Origin: Romanomermis culicivorax | Taxonomy: Eukaryota > Nematoda > Enoplea > Mermithida > Mermithidae | Reading direction: 5' to 3' | DNA length: 64,000 nucleotides | NCBI GenBank assembly: GCA_963922205.1 | Contig: CAWUHX010000018.1 | Location: forward strand, 930,001-994,000 | In this document: positions 43,057 to 55,907 of the stretch, one piece after another | Numbering within the stretch: position 1 is the first letter of the stretch | Layout of the letters: each line of letters begins with the position of its first letter | Made by a program: the position numbers and the translations under genes | Notes under the pieces: generated by a model | Seen by the model: the letters and a program-made list of their open reading frames with translations, nothing else | Told to the model about the DNA's origin: nothing | Databases searched by the model: none

Positions 43057-45732
43057 TATAGTATATTTGTATGATCGCAACAAGCTATGAGATTGTCAAT
43101 GACTGAAAAATGAATATAAATGTTTAACTTCCACTGTTTATTCAGTGTGATTGGAAACCGAAATTTCTATTTTTGATGTTTGATTCGAACAGAAAAATTG
43201 ACATTGTTGACACAATTTTTCAACCAAAAATTTACGCGCGAAAAATTTACGATTCGGCTTAGTTTTTTTTTCAGGAGAAAGCAATTAGGGACATCCTTAA
43301 TTTAATTACATCGGTGTTAAGACGAAATTCGTAGTCCATGAAATGCCTGCAAAATTATATATTAAAATGTGTGAATTCTCGCAGCATCCGATTTTTTTTC
43401 GAACCGTATAAACTGCTTTCTCGATCAGTTTTTCTTATCGCACTGATGTGCTTAGATAAAATAGAGTAAGATTTTTATTCAAATTAGTGCAGTGAAAGTA
43501 TCTTTAGTTAAGTATGTTTTTATCAAACTTTTGGCATAACACTTTTTAAAGGTTTTCAGTATGTTTTCAGGCTGGAAAAATTCAATTTTTTTTGGCCCTT
43601 TGTGCCAATCGGCTTAAATGTCCGTCCACAAAAAAAAGCTGGGGCGGTGTTTTTTTTGCTCAAAATTTCTTGCCCCATTTGAGGAAAAACCCCAAAAATT
43701 TTTTCCTCATGAGGAAATATCAATTTTTTTTAGTTTCCTTGATTAAAAATCGCTCAAAACCATTTCTGATGTGTTTTTTGAACGTTTCTCATTAGTTTGC
43801 ATCTTATTCCGCGAAAAAGTCGACATATTTTTGCGAAAAGACCCGAGCTAGGATGACCAGGCCCGTATTTAAAGAGCAGAAGAGGGGAAATCCCCCCTAA
43901 ATTTTTTACATTTAAAATTTTCAGCAATATCATTTTGCTTAGTTTATGCTGCTCATAATGTTTACGCGTCAACGTTTTCTGGATAGACGTTTGATCATAC
44001 TTATACTGTTTATTGACTTAGTTATTCGACGAAAAAATCTAGACTTTTTCATATTTTTTTCACAAAATCTTTTTGTCGTCCTTAAGAAGTTTGGATTTCG
44101 AAACATAAAATTTTTGTAGTTGACAAAATGATTAAAACATGATCAGCCGAGAAGAAGACATTGATCGAAGGTCTTGCTGGTTGAAGAATGAAGAATCCAA
44201 ATCCTTGGTTGCCGGCCTAGCCACAGGACTGAAAACCCATTGAATCACTGAAAAATCAGATTTTTTCTTAGAGTGTGAATTTTGAAAAAATTCATTCCAG
44301 GATATCAAAATGAAAATTTTTTTCTGGACCCTGGGTCGGCGCCAGTATTACTGATATCGGAATACGAGATAAAATGCCGTCGTTCAAGAACAATTTATTT
44401 TGATTTATAATATGATTGACTTTTTTGCCAAATGGTGGAAAGACCACCATCGATATTCGATAGTTACTGAAAAATGAGATGAAAAAATAGATTTTCCGAC
44501 GTTTTAGAATTCGCGTAATCAAATTTTTTCGGCACTCCGCACCGGACGAGTTACTATTGCCTGCCTTATCATTTTTTCTCTAAAACACAGGAAATTCAGT
44601 TTTGAAAGTTTAGAAGTGGCGCAAATTAAGTGCAATACAAAAAACTAGCTTTCTATCGTTTTTCGAATAAAATTTGATGAATTTGTCAATATTAGGATGA
44701 GCAACCAAAAATTTTTGTGTGCAACCGAACTTTTGCCTCAAGTTGCACGTTGCAATCACGTGCAAAAATAAAAAAGCCTGTCCAAATTCCCAAAATTTAG
44801 GTGTCCCCAAAAATTCCAAAAAATTGAAAAAACCGAAAATTTCCCCTAAAAGGGCAAAACCGTTTTTCTAACTTTTTATGAGTTGGACGAAGTCCGCCCC
44901 CCCCCCCCCAATTACGGATATAGCTAGACGAAAGGGGTCAAAATTTTTTTCGCCTTTTTGCCAAGTCCTTTTTTTGCTTTCCGAAAACGTCTTCAGCTTC
45001 TTCTTTATTCATGCTGTTGTAAGGTTGTTGAAAGATTCTAATCTTTTTGAGGTCGGTAATTTACCAACGAATATTTAAAAAATCAAATTTTTGGAGTTCT
45101 AGACTGTCAGATAATCATAAAAACATCAAAAAAGATGTTTTTCGAATGATCTAATGCATGAAAATAGCTGATTGGAAAAAAGTTCAGTCGCGAATGTTTT
45201 TGTTGTGGTTGTATCTTTTTTTTGAATTTGCATATCGTCAATGCCGGCGCGAAGAACGAGAAAATATTGTGGATATTCATTTTCTAGAATGCTGGAGATT
45301 TAATCTAACTTTCGTTTCCTGGCTAAAATTTATAATTTTTAACTTCGTTCAATAATTTTCCATAATCGAGCAAAGTCACATTAAAAACATGCAACTAAAA
45401 TTCAATAATCAGACAAGCAACCGAAACTTCGGATTCTACAACCGGGTCGAATAAAAGTATCTAATATTATATTCATCGACTCGGCGCGAGTACTAAGATA
45501 ATTTGCCCTTCAGCTTCTAGAATGCCTAAGAACCAAGAAAGCTTATAGTCTCTGACCAGTGAAACTAGTCAGACATTGAATTTGTGTCGAACCATGTTTT
45601 GGTACAAAAAAACACTGGCTGATAATCATCATAATAATCATTGTTTACTATAATTCAGCTCAGGCGCGACCGTTAGCATGCCTGTTTCACATACTGATTA
45701 ACATTTACTAGTTGTCGTTACCTAGAATATCT
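43057..45732. other. Intergenic, dispersed repeat fragments only
   Basis: AT-rich with runs of A, T and C (a C tract near 44898) and fragments of the hairpin-type repeat (44529 and about 45480). No coding sequence that I can support. Confidence 0.45.
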
Positions 45733-46235
45733 TGTTGTATTCGTGGATATGGTCGGGGCTTGAAGAGTCAGGCAGGAGTGGGATCCCAGAGTTCGTCCTT
45801 AATGTACGTATTTCCCTCGCCCACGCTTACCCGATTAGGTGGAGTAAATGTACTTAAACCCGACACTAATTACCCTACAGATTAAGGAAAGGTACTTCCT
45901 TAATTTGTCTCCCCAATTAAAAATAAACGCAAGAAAGGAAAACCTTTCTTCAATTTTACCTTAGGCAGTAAGAACACTTACTTACAAAACGGGGCTGGGC
46001 GAGAACACAAACAATTCACTCCCACGCACTAGGGAGAAAAAGACAATGAAGAAGGCGTGCGGGGAGGCAATAAAAACCAATTTTTATGCACACACTATAT
46101 GAGAGAGCCAGCGCACGCGTAAAGACGGCTGTCGATGGTCCGCTTTGCTCGCTCCACTTGGTACTTGCGGGCCTCATGCAGGGAATGACAAAAACGATAA
46201 AAGTACAGTAAAATCGGCAGAAACACACTACAACA
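45733..46235 (-). repeat. 3' LTR (503 bp)
   Basis: Matches 59209-59776 over its length except for two blocks missing here (near 45965 and 46070). Termini TGTTG and CAACA. It is preceded by the ATCT target duplication at 45729-45732. Confidence 0.95.
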
Positions 46236-46256
46236 CCGCTCCCCCCTTGCGGTAGA
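46236..46256 (-). other. Polypurine tract
   Basis: Read on the minus strand, AAGGGGGGAGCGG directly precedes the 3' LTR. This is the expected place and composition for the plus-strand primer of an LTR element. Confidence 0.75.
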
Positions 46257-46850
46257 TCGCCCTAAGCAATCGTCAAGAAACAACCAAGACGTGCAAGGGG
46301 AAGGGACTCTGCCTTTACAGGCTGTCACCGGGGAAGCGGAACATGAAATCGGCAGCGCACAGTGGGGCCGACAGAGTCGTTGTAGTGTTTTGAGCCGATT
46401 TAGGTGGCATGTAGGGTGAGACCTCCCAATGTGAGTGGTAATTAGTGAGGCCGTAAATTCGGCAACACTGCAGCTCACGTTGTCACTCCGTCTGCACCGC
46501 TATACTGGAGCGCACCAATATAGGATGCCATGCGGATGGGAGGGTGAGGCCAGCCACTACATTGATGGCGGCAACAAAGCGGGCACAAAAGTGGCAGAGG
46601 CAAGGGATGGACAAACGGCGCAAGTGGGGGCGTGTGGCGGTAGAACAAGTCGAGCCGTCTTACTGTGTAGTCTTAGCATCAGCTACGCGTGCAGTGGTGG
46701 AAACTAGTACAAAAAAATAAAGCACGACAAAAGAAATTAGAAAAACAAAACAACCGGTATGAATGAGGTTAATGAAAACGAGAAAAAACAAATGTTACTG
46801 TACAAAAGCTTTGAATCAATGGCAGTGATGATGACGGTGTCTGATGCGGA
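46257..46850 (-). other. 3' untranslated region of the LTR element
   Basis: Between the end of module C and the polypurine tract. No convincing coding sequence on either strand. Confidence 0.45.
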
Positions 46851-48323
46851 TCAGGATTGCTGGTAATTGTCATGGCAGTCGTGATTTTCTTGGCGATAGT
46901 GGTCGTTTTGATAGCCATGGGGGTCACGGGAATTGTCATGGCCATCGAAGTGAATAGAACGGGAGTGGTGAGGATAGCGGCTGTAATTGGCGGTGTCGCG
47001 TCGGCAGGAAGATGAGGTAAAAGTTTGCGATCGCAGCGGCGAAAGAGGATTCACGCCAGGGGGTGACAGCTGCATCGCAATCAAAGAGGGTCAGTCTGAA
47101 GGCAACCCTGTTGGCGGCAATGATCTCGGTGGCAGCAAGTTCCACTGGGCGGAAAAATCGTGCCGACGCAGCAGGGGCAAGGGATGGTCGGTTTCCCTAT
47201 GGTATTGAAGATAGATTCTTTGGATGTCAGCGATTTCCGGGGGTTGTTGAAACGGTGAATATTGCAGGTAGGCCATCCAGCTATCCATTCAGCCGATGGC
47301 GGTGTTATAAGCCTGCAATAGACACGATGGGTTGTCTAGGCCCCACGCTTCGTACAAAAAGAGTGCGAGCTGAGCAGTGTGGACGGCGTAGACTACACTG
47401 AGTTCCTCGCCCCAGAGGCCGGCGACCCATCGCAAACTTAGCGCGGCAAGGTCAGGCCATATGGGTGGTTGTTGTTCTTGATACATAGTGTGATAGTGAG
47501 CCTGGAAGTATTGATATAACGCCAGCGAGGCATTAGTTGCACAAATGTGGACGGCCATGGTTACGCCAATGCCAAGGCGGCCGAAAAAATTGATCAAGAC
47601 CATTTTGTGCAAAGTCTGCGGAGAGAAAAATTCGATAGATGGATTAATATGAGGCGGACAGCATGGGGATGCCAATGTGATGCAGTGCGGCGAGTCTGTG
47701 GTTCGAAAATTTGTGTAGTTTGGCAATCGCGTGACCTCGCTGGGCAAATGTACTTGGAAACACGGGGTACCAGTCGGCGGGGCGGCTCCAAGTACCAGTC
47801 GTGTAGTGATGACCAATGATGGTTGAGCGGGTGCGGTGGACTGAACTGACGTCGGGGTCGTAGGCGGCAGCGACGTGGTGTGTGTCACAGTGGTTGGTGT
47901 GGCAGACGTCAGGGCCGTAGATGGCAGCAACGTGGAAGATGACATGGCTGGTTCCACGTCCATCGGGGGTGGTGGCGAAAGCGGAACCTTGAACACCAAT
48001 TTCGGCTGATTTTTCAAGGCTTCCAAATATTTCTGAATTTCGGCGTTGCGGTGCAATGGGCTAATATAGTCAGTCGATTTCGGTGGTGAGCGGCAGAAAC
48101 TGTGCTGGTAGGCCTGTTCATAGAAACCATTAGAATGCACCTGACGCGCTTGTTTGCTTTGAGTGTGGTGCGGTGGTGCATCGTCACGGGGTTTTTGTTG
48201 ACGGCTGTCACCGCTTGTACTATCTTTTCGTGGTGATTGTTTGGTCTCTTTTTGGTGACGGTCATCACAGGAATGAGACTTGTGACAGGAACGATGGCTA
48301 TCTGATTGGCGGGCAGGTGGCAT
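46851..48323 (-). pseudogene. LTR-element accessory module C
   Basis: The frame 48323-47289 (344 codons) continues in other frames to about 46851. It starts with a basic His/Ser/Lys-rich stretch, then the segment with [16 protein letters not shown], Pro-rich DNA, and a helical domain ([15 protein letters not shown], then [17 protein letters not shown], then [10 protein letters not shown]). These blocks match 13128-13780 of the relic in intron 1 in the same order. The tail is Asp/His/Tyr-rich and low in complexity. No membrane segment or known domain is seen. Breaks show it is no longer functional. Confidence 0.55.
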
Positions 48324-48569
48324 TTGTTTGGCCAGCGCTGCTGTCTTTGTAGTCCTGACTTTCGGCTGCGGTGTTGCATCAGTCTGAGAACTAGTTTGAC
48401 TGGCTGTTTCTCGAGCTTTCTGTTGGGGGCATTGTTCGCGGTGACGGGTTGTTCGTTTACTGGGCGTCTTGCCGCGTTCAGCGGAGTATTGGGCGGCGGT
48501 GTTCCTCGAGTGCGCGGTTCATCTGTTGTATGCGTTTTGTGAGACTTGCTGTATTCGGCTTCTTCCAAA

Positions 48570-50116
48570 TTATGTTGTTTGCATTTGGTGGAGTGTTAGT
48601 AACATCCGGGTTTTCAGATAGGTTGGCCATGACGATGTAAAGCTGGCGTGGACGTGCTGGGGGCCTGTGGGGTTTGAACATCCATAGGCACCATCGGTGG
48701 CAATAGAGTCGCAGGCGGCGGTGGCTGAGGTACTGGTGGCGGGGGTAGTGCGGCAGGCGACTGTACGGCCCTGTGAGCAATAACCGGAGCCAGTTGAGTT
48801 ACTTGAGGGACCACCAAAGCTGGTGTCAGTTGCGGCAGCAAAATACGTTGGATTTCCACCTTGAGCACGTCTGGATAATCCATCCAATGGTGTTCGGGGA
48901 ACAACATACTGGGTGGCGGGGGGGGAAGTGACACGCGGTGAGGGCTGCGGCCAATGCTTGCCATTGAGGATCTGAAATAATTTGTTGAGAAAATTAAAGG
49001 GGAGCACTATACTTGGCAGCAGCAACAGTGGCGATAATCAGAGGTCTGGGCAGAATTGCGGGAGTGGCCAAATAGATGTGTGGGTCCACAGCAGGTGCCG
49101 GCTGAGGTGCTGTTATTGCGGGTTCTGCGGGCACGACGTCCATAGAAGTGGACTGGTCCACGGTGCTTTCTTCGGGAATATTGGTTAATGTTTGCTCTGC
49201 AGTGGTGGTGTTGGTTTTGGGCATCCATCGCCATGGGTTGGACTGGAGTAGATTCGTCCATGGGTACGGGGGCCAGGGTCAATATGTCATCAAGCATCAA
49301 TTTCAGAAAATGGGTTATTTGCATGGCTATCACTGTAAGGTCGGCTGTGGCAGCAAGCGTAGGAAGGGCCGACACGTCAGTTGACTGCAGCAGCTTCGCT
49401 ATATTCAGGTCAAAGATCGGCGTATCTAAAAGCTCTTCATCGGTGGGCTCTATGTCTACAGCCGAGGTTGGGCTGTCAAGGAGTTCCTCAGCAGTGAGCC
49501 TGTGCACGGAGGCCGTAGTTGGCAACAGGTACGTGTACACGGGCGCAGGAAATGAAAATCGATTTTGGAAATTGATGATGTTGAGCAAATGCGAATAGAA
49601 GTGAAAATGGCTATGGTGATTGGCCGTGTAGTCCGATTCGTCGATATCGATTTGTTCAATGGCGGTTTCCATTTGGAAATCCTGGTCAAAGATGATGGGG
49701 TGAAGGGTGAATCGGTTACAGATGTAGGTTCCCGGTTTGCTTGCAAAAGATGGCTCTCTTTCCGGTATTCGATTCATCCAATCCATGAGGCGTGTTCGAG
49801 GGTTGCCATCAGTGTGGTACCACATACAGTTGTAAAAGGCAGTAGGCATGGCCGGATCGAAATTTTGAGCATGGGGAATTAACAAATCGTTGACATAGGC
49901 ATATTCAGCGGGGGAACAAGGCGAAGCCAAAAGCGCGGCCAATGGCATGCAAGTTGTTAGGCGTCCAAACCAGTCTCCATCCACCTGAAAAAGACTAACA
50001 ATGGTGGAAGAGAGATAAGGGTAATGGGTACCCTGGTAAGTTCGATCGCGGAGTAGTTGGTCCGCGGCGATGCGGTCGATCCATACATCGTCAACCTCGT
50101 GAGAAATCGGTGGCAA
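48570..50116 (-). pseudogene. LTR-element accessory module B
   Basis: The frame 50116-49007 (369 codons) begins with a segment containing [15 protein letters not shown] and then, from 49948, CMPLAALLA. It continues to [10 protein letters not shown] and then a His-rich stretch. The first 150 residues align with 10990-11700 of the intron 1 relic ([27 protein letters not shown]). The following part is rich in Thr, Pro and acidic residues, then the frame shifts into a Pro-rich linker (48570-49025). I know no named family. Confidence 0.55.
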
Positions 50117-50592
50117 AGCTGGGTCGGGTTCAAATTGAATGCGATTGCAGATGGCTAGTTTGTAAGTAGGCGTGACTGGAAAATTGAGCGATTCGATAAG
50201 TCAGTCTGTGAGCCCACCCTTCATGGCCGAAGTGACGGCTGCTTGAAGGCATTTCAGGCCGTTGAACAACAATTTAGGTTGGAGAGACAGGTTTTCGTCA
50301 TCTGACACCTCTGGTGACTTGTTCCATTTGTCTTTTTGCTTCTTCTACTTCTTTTTTGGCGCTTTTGGAGCAGTGAGAAGCTTGGGATGCGTCATGCGCG
50401 TCAATATTTTGAGGTTACGGAGACCATTGGGCACCGTTCCTAAACAAAAAAGCTGACCATGGTCAGACGATGTGCAATTGAACATGAAAAATTGATATGC
50501 AGAAAGAACCTCGTCTCACATAATCGCTGGAAGGGCGATTTGCGAGATAGTGGGATAAATTTTGTTGGCAGAGTCAGCGGGTAGAAAGTTCA

Positions 50593-51417
50593 TTAGGGAA
50601 TGTTGTGAAAAGCAGCGATTAATGTCTCTGGGAGGTGGTCGATTTCAGGGGCGTCCAACAAGTCATGAGGGAATAACCCGGGAGCATTGTACTCTTCGGG
50701 GACGAAGTCGTAACAGCCGAAAGCCAAAAACAACAAAAGCAGGCAGTGAGCGTCCAGGGCCATGTACGTGAGGACGTCTGATTGTAGGAGCAATGTTGCC
50801 GGGTTGTTGAAAAATCCCAGGGCGGCTGGTAACTTTAGTGTGAGTTTCAAAACATCCAGTGCCCACATGGCGGAAACAGTTGCTTCCAAGGTACGTTTTT
50901 CGATGAAGAACCCTATCTGTCGAGCCAGCTCGTACAGCGGGGGAGATATCGATGTTTCCGGTTACCTGGTAGGCGTCGAAATGGATTGCTTTGATGACAG
51001 GATCCTTATTCTTCTTTTGGCGATCGCATATATTCCCGCCCAGTTGTCAGCTCCATCGAAGGAAACAACGATGGTGTGGTCGCCGTTGACCAGGGAGAAT
51101 AATGCAGTCCAGTCTTCCCGAGTGGCAGTGAAAGTTTCAAAAACGAACATCGTGCTGTTGGGAAACGGGAGTTGAACATATCGCGGATAGCTGGATGCTG
51201 TGGAATCAGCTGGCATGGGCATGGCAAACTGGAAATTTTTCATATCTGCAGCCATGATTGACTCAGTATCGAAGCCGACCAGTGTGTAGCCACGGAAATT
51301 TGGCGTGGTCTGGGCCCCTAAATTTCCGGGTGGAAGAAAGATCGGCAGTGGCAACACGTTTGGAGGTCTGGCAAACAAGGAGCTGTACCAACACTCCAAA
51401 TTGGCGGGGTGAATCAT
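50593..51417 (-). pseudogene. LTR-element accessory module A: RNase D-like exonuclease
   Basis: One frame with a single stop (50962-50964) covers 275 codons. TLVGFDTES (Asp at 51270) matches motif I of DEDD exonucleases. A central TIVVSFDGADNWAGIY fits the motif II region. TYMALDAHCLLLLF (Tyr at 50766, Asp at 50754) fits motif III of the DEDDy group (RNase D, WRN). A helix and 'LT' stretch between II and III is also typical. It lies after integrase, where other elements may carry env. A 3'-5' nuclease acting on cDNA or RNA ends is inference. The sequence is too diverged for certainty, and a catalytically inactive nucleic-acid-binding role is also possible. Confidence 0.55.
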
Positions 51418-51427
51418 TCATTTGACG

Positions 51428-52435
51428 TTATTTTCTTAAACAAGAGTGAGCGCGATATTCAGCATATGACACAGTGGGCTCCAGATCGAGGAAACGAAAT
51501 GGATTCAAAAGGTTGACTTTAGAATGGAGCCAAGAAAGATATGGTGTTGCTTGCTGCATGAAAAGGGAGAGCATGTCCCTGCCCCGGAGAGACTGCGACT
51601 TGGGCGATGATGTCACTTTGACAGGCGCATCTTGTCAACTGGATTGGGCTATGATAGCGAGATGACGAGGGTTGGCGTATGCGGGGGTCAAAGCAGCAGC
51701 TGGTTGTGGTGTAGCAGTTGCCACAACTTGACGATGACTGGATCCCGGCAGCTGACCATGGGCTCTGGCGCGGGGCTACAGAGTGGGGGGTTCCCATGTG
51801 GTCCCAAGCATAAGAGAGCATGCAGAGTTAAAGCGAGAAGAAAAAAATGCAAAGAAATATGTACGGTCGCAGCAGAAGCTAAGATCGTTCTGATGTGGCT
51901 GCTGTTCAGCCCATCGTACGTAGTGTTCCTTGACGTTCATGGACTCATGGTACGGCGGGGGTTCATCGGCTGCAGAAGCAGAAGAAGTTGACGGCATTGT
52001 CATGTTGAAGAAATATTTTTGAGAGCGGCTGGAAAATACAACTGTTGCATGCAGAAGCGAGAAATAGAAATAAAATAAGTAAAGAAAAGCCGCTGAAAGG
52101 TGAAGAAATTGTAAAGTTAGGAGAATTCAAACTATGATTACGACAAAGCACTACCAACACGACTATGTTAATGGGAGCTAAAATCAACCTTTCCCAGTTA
52201 GTCTTATGAGAGTGAGTGCGGCCAGGGTCGGGTGGAAATAAACCCAATGGCCTCGCGTGGAACAGAGCCTAACATTAAAGAAGAAACCCCCTCCTATGTG
52301 AAAGTGTGGGGAACAGGGGAGGTGTGTAAGACAATGGTGTAAAGTCAGCGGAAATGTCGTTGGATAGGTATCGGGCGGAGGGAGTATAACCAGTGGTTTA
52401 CACTTGGTCCGTAGTTGCTGTCTCATCAGCATCAT
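51428..52435 (-). pseudogene. Start of the accessory region, unrecognised
   Basis: Between integrase and the exonuclease-like domain there are short frames on the minus strand (51428-51616, 51776-52003 and 52184-52435). That at 51776-52003 begins MTMPSTSSASAADEPPPYHES and has a PPPY motif, a possible late-domain-like sequence. It could be the N-terminus of the accessory protein. Frame changes prevent a firm model. Confidence 0.35.
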
Positions 52436-54095
52436 CGCCAGGATCTAAATTAAACAAAATGCGGGGATTATGTACAACTCCGCATGGTGAGCGCCGTATC
52501 ACAAAATAAAATTTCAAATCAAACTATTGGCATTGTGAAGTGTAAGGGGAATGCGGTCCACCAGCTTTGAGTTCAAAAATTTCTTTGGCGGGGCGTGGTA
52601 TGAATGGTTTCAAACACAGCTGGAAACGGTTTGCCGCCGGCTGGTCGCATCGAGTGAATCCATGGTGATGACATTTTCGGCTATGCCGGACGCGTCCGTG
52701 ATGATAAAAGGACCAATGAAATCGGGTTGGATTTTGTTCGCTTTTCGTGTGTTGTTCAAGAGAACAAAATCGTTGATGGCGTGGTGGCGTGTTCGGGCTT
52801 TCCGATCGAAATATTCTTTACTGACCACGGCAGCTGTATCAAGGTTAGCTTTTATTTTCTTGTGCATCTTAAGTTGCGCTTGTGTGAGGATATGTTGGTA
52901 CGCGTCGTAATTGAGCGGTAATGTGAGTCGGCAGGCACAATCATAATCGAAAGTTATGCGTGGTTCATAGCCTCGTAGTAGGCTGAAGGGCGAATGGCGC
53001 CTGGCTGTGTGCGGCATGGCGTTATAGGCGAACACGGCGTATGGTAAGTAGCATTCTCAATTATTCGGGTCATCAGCGGTATACTTCTTTAGTTGAGCGA
53101 TTAATGTTTGGTTGAAACGCTCGACCATACCATTGCACTCGGGGTGGTACGCAGTTGTTTTGACTTTTTGTATCTTGAGTAGGTCACAAATATTCTGCAT
53201 CAGCTTTGACGTGAAACATCCACCTTGATCATGAAAGAAGGACTAGCGGGCTACCATGCGTGAGGACAATGTTGTTCACAAAGCATTCGATGACGGTTGA
53301 GGCTTTTTGATCAGGGATGGGGTGTGCAGAAACCCATTTCATAAAATAATCCTGAAAAACAATGATGTATGGACGTTTCTCACCTATGGGCGATATATTG
53401 ACAATATCAGTGGCAACAATCTCAAAATGATGCCTGGGTTGGATCAGTAATAGTGGGGGAGGTGGCGATGTGCGCGGCGTTGTCAATTGGCAGATCTTGC
53501 ATGACTTGATCCAGTCGCGGACGTTTTCCTCCATGCAGGGCCACCAAAAATGAGCTTTGATGGCTGCTAGCGTATGGTTAGATCCTTGGTGATTCAAAAT
53601 CTTTGGGCTGTGGAACTGATGAAGCGTTTGATCAACCATGGATGTGGGAACAACCAGTTGCTTGCTATCTTTAACTTGTCGGTACAATAGTCCATCTTCT
53701 GTGAAGAAAATTGGCGGGCGCTTTGCGGCATTGTGAATTGGGAGAGAGGCCACAAATGTGGTGATAGCGGGATCAGCGGCCTGTGCTTGTAAGACTTCGT
53801 CGTGGGAGGCAATTGTTGGGGCTTTGACCGGAGGTGGTGGGTAATCGGCTGCCAACAGTATAGAATCAGGAAGTGTGGGTTGACTGATAGTTTTTTCAGT
53901 CATTGCCCGAGTGAAGGCTTTGACGTCTGCGTCGATTTCTATCAACAGCGAGGCCCTTGCTGGGAGTATATTGGGTACCCTTAAGTCGGCTTCCGATAAT
54001 GCACCAGCAGGGCGAAAATTTTTTCTGAAAATTTCGTCGGTTAGATCTTCAGTGTTCGGGATTGGTGGTTTCTCGCGGTCATCTTTTCTTGACAA
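52436..54095 (-). pseudogene. Gypsy integrase (broken)
   Basis: The frame 54095-53229 carries an HHCC zinc domain ([15 protein letters not shown] then CKICQ) and the first catalytic Asp (VATDIVN). After a frameshift near 53240 the second Asp (HDQGG) and the catalytic Glu (MVERFNQTL) follow at family spacing. Then comes the C-terminal region with an IQPDFIGPFII segment (52610-53035). The integrase is therefore complete in parts but not readable as one frame. Its role is inserting element cDNA into the genome. Confidence 0.85.
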
Positions 54096-54103
54096 AAAAT
54101 CGG

Positions 54104-55736
54104 CGCAAGCATTGTCTTTGCCTTTGATGTATTCAACTTTTTAGTCATAATCTTGGAGATTCATCGTGAAACGTTGGAGGCGCCAATTTCGGTGCTTTTC
54201 ATCTTTGAGCCATTCGAGGGGCTTGTGATTGGTACGACCAATATCTTTTTGGCTGTATACGTAATGGCGGTACTTGTGAAAACCGTAGACAATGGCGAGG
54301 CATTCGCGCTCTGTTGTACTATATCGGGTTTCAGCGTCAGTGAGCACGCGACTGTTGTACACAATGACCCATTGATCATTGCTGTTTTCTTGGTACAAGA
54401 TTGCTCCAATGGCGATCGTGCTATCGTTGGTTTGTATGACAAATTGAGCTTTACCATGGTACACTGGGTAGTGGAGAAAGGGTGATGACATGAGTGCTTT
54501 CTTGATGCCTTTGAACGCGGCGTGGTGTTATTCCGTGGCAACGTATTGGGCATCTTTTCCTAAGAGTCCATACAATGGACTGGACAAGGTCGCCAATTTC
54601 GGGATAAATCGTTTGCACCATTGGACTAAACCTAAAAAACTTTGCATACCTTTCTTGGTAGTCGGGAATGCATACTCGGCAATAGCCTTGACTTTGTCCG
54701 GATTGGCAGCAATTCCGTCGGCGTTAAGAAGATGTCCCAAAAATTTGACTTGCGGCTGCAGGAATTGGCATTTATCGGGCCGAAGCGTATGGTTTGCTGT
54801 GCGAAAAGTGTCAAAAACGATCTGCAAATGTTCCAAATGTTCTTCAAATGAATTTGAGAAAACGATAATATCGTCAATGTGGATGAGGCAGATTTTCCAA
54901 ATATACAGGCGAAGAATTCGTTCCATTAAGCATTGAAACTCGGCAGGCGCTTTCTTCAAACTGAATGGCAAAACTTTGAATCGAAACAAACCTTCTTGGC
55001 AGATGAAGGTTGTTTTATCCTGGGAATCATTGTCCAGAGGTACCTGCCAGTACCCAGCTTTGAGATCGAGTGTGGTGAAGAATTTTGCTTGTCCCATGAC
55101 GTCCAAATAATCGTCGATGCATGGAATCGGGAATTAGTCGCTAGGCGTAACCTCGTTCATTCCACGGTAGTTGACGAGGGGTCACCAAGAGCCATCTTTC
55201 TTCTTTTCCAGGGAAAGCACTGCCGCCCAGGGCGAGCAGGATTGTTTGATGAAGTCGTTGTCGAGCATTTCTTGGATATGGTGGCGAACAATTATTCTTT
55301 GCTCCATCGCGGCGCGGTAGTAATGGCAGAATACTTTCTTTGCAGTGCCGGTGTCAATGTGGACCATCAATTCGTTGGTGAACGTTGGTTTGTCACCGGG
55401 AAGGCTGAAAACATCGTGGTTTTGTCATAGCATGCGGAGAGCCTTTGATTTTTGCGCGGCGGTAACGTAAGTTTTTGCAGTCATCTTGTTCAAAGTGAAA
55501 TCCAATTTTTGTTGATCAGTGTGGCAAGGGAGCAATTTATCGAGTGCGGCCAGTTCCTGGTCGTTTAAATTGCGGAGGAGCAGGCATTGACTGTTGGTGA
55601 TGTTGACGACTGCTGTTTCAATTGGGAGCTCCGCGGCTAGGCTAGTGGTTGGCAGTGGTTGAACGATCACGTCGGGAATGGTTGCGGTTGTTGTAGGAAA
55701 GATGGTGCTGGTTACCCATTGCTGGCAATGTGGCAA
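54104..55736 (-). pseudogene. Gypsy reverse transcriptase and RNase H (broken)
   Basis: A single frame with several stops (for example 55180, 55130 and 54528). RT blocks in order are KKKDGSW, NYRGMNEVT, TTLDLKAGYWQVPL, LPFSLKKAPAEFQ, IHIDDI (catalytic Asp pair, with His where Tyr is usual), PDKCQF and FLGHLL. The linker and RNase H follow, with AIGAILYQ, ERECLAIVYGFHKYRHY and LEWLKDE. The first RNase H acid is altered (QTNDS where TDAS is typical). Confidence 0.9.
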
Positions 55737-55907
55737 AATTGAAACTGATACTTGGGCGATGAGGAAAATTGGCTGGGGAAGCTCCGTATCCTCCAGCCAC
55801 CATGATGGTGGTTGGTGTGGACTAGGTTGAGCCTGCCGTATTGGTTGTTCGGCTTCAATTTCTTCGGGTTGGCTGAAAGTATCAGATTTGTCGTCATAAA
55901 AACTTAC

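Noticed and set aside
42466-43083. Long Pro/Gly-rich open frames on both strands
   Set aside because: They are translations of G and C tracts in clustered MITEs. Openness on both strands reflects composition.
47547-47819. Plus-strand frames inside the LTR element (for example here and 49188-49598, 54490-55430)
   Set aside because: They are shadows of minus-strand gag, pol and accessory coding, with no domain of their own.
46851-52435. Envelope gene in the LTR element
   Set aside because: No signal peptide, transmembrane segment or cysteine-rich ectodomain is visible. The content matches the non-membrane module in intron 1.
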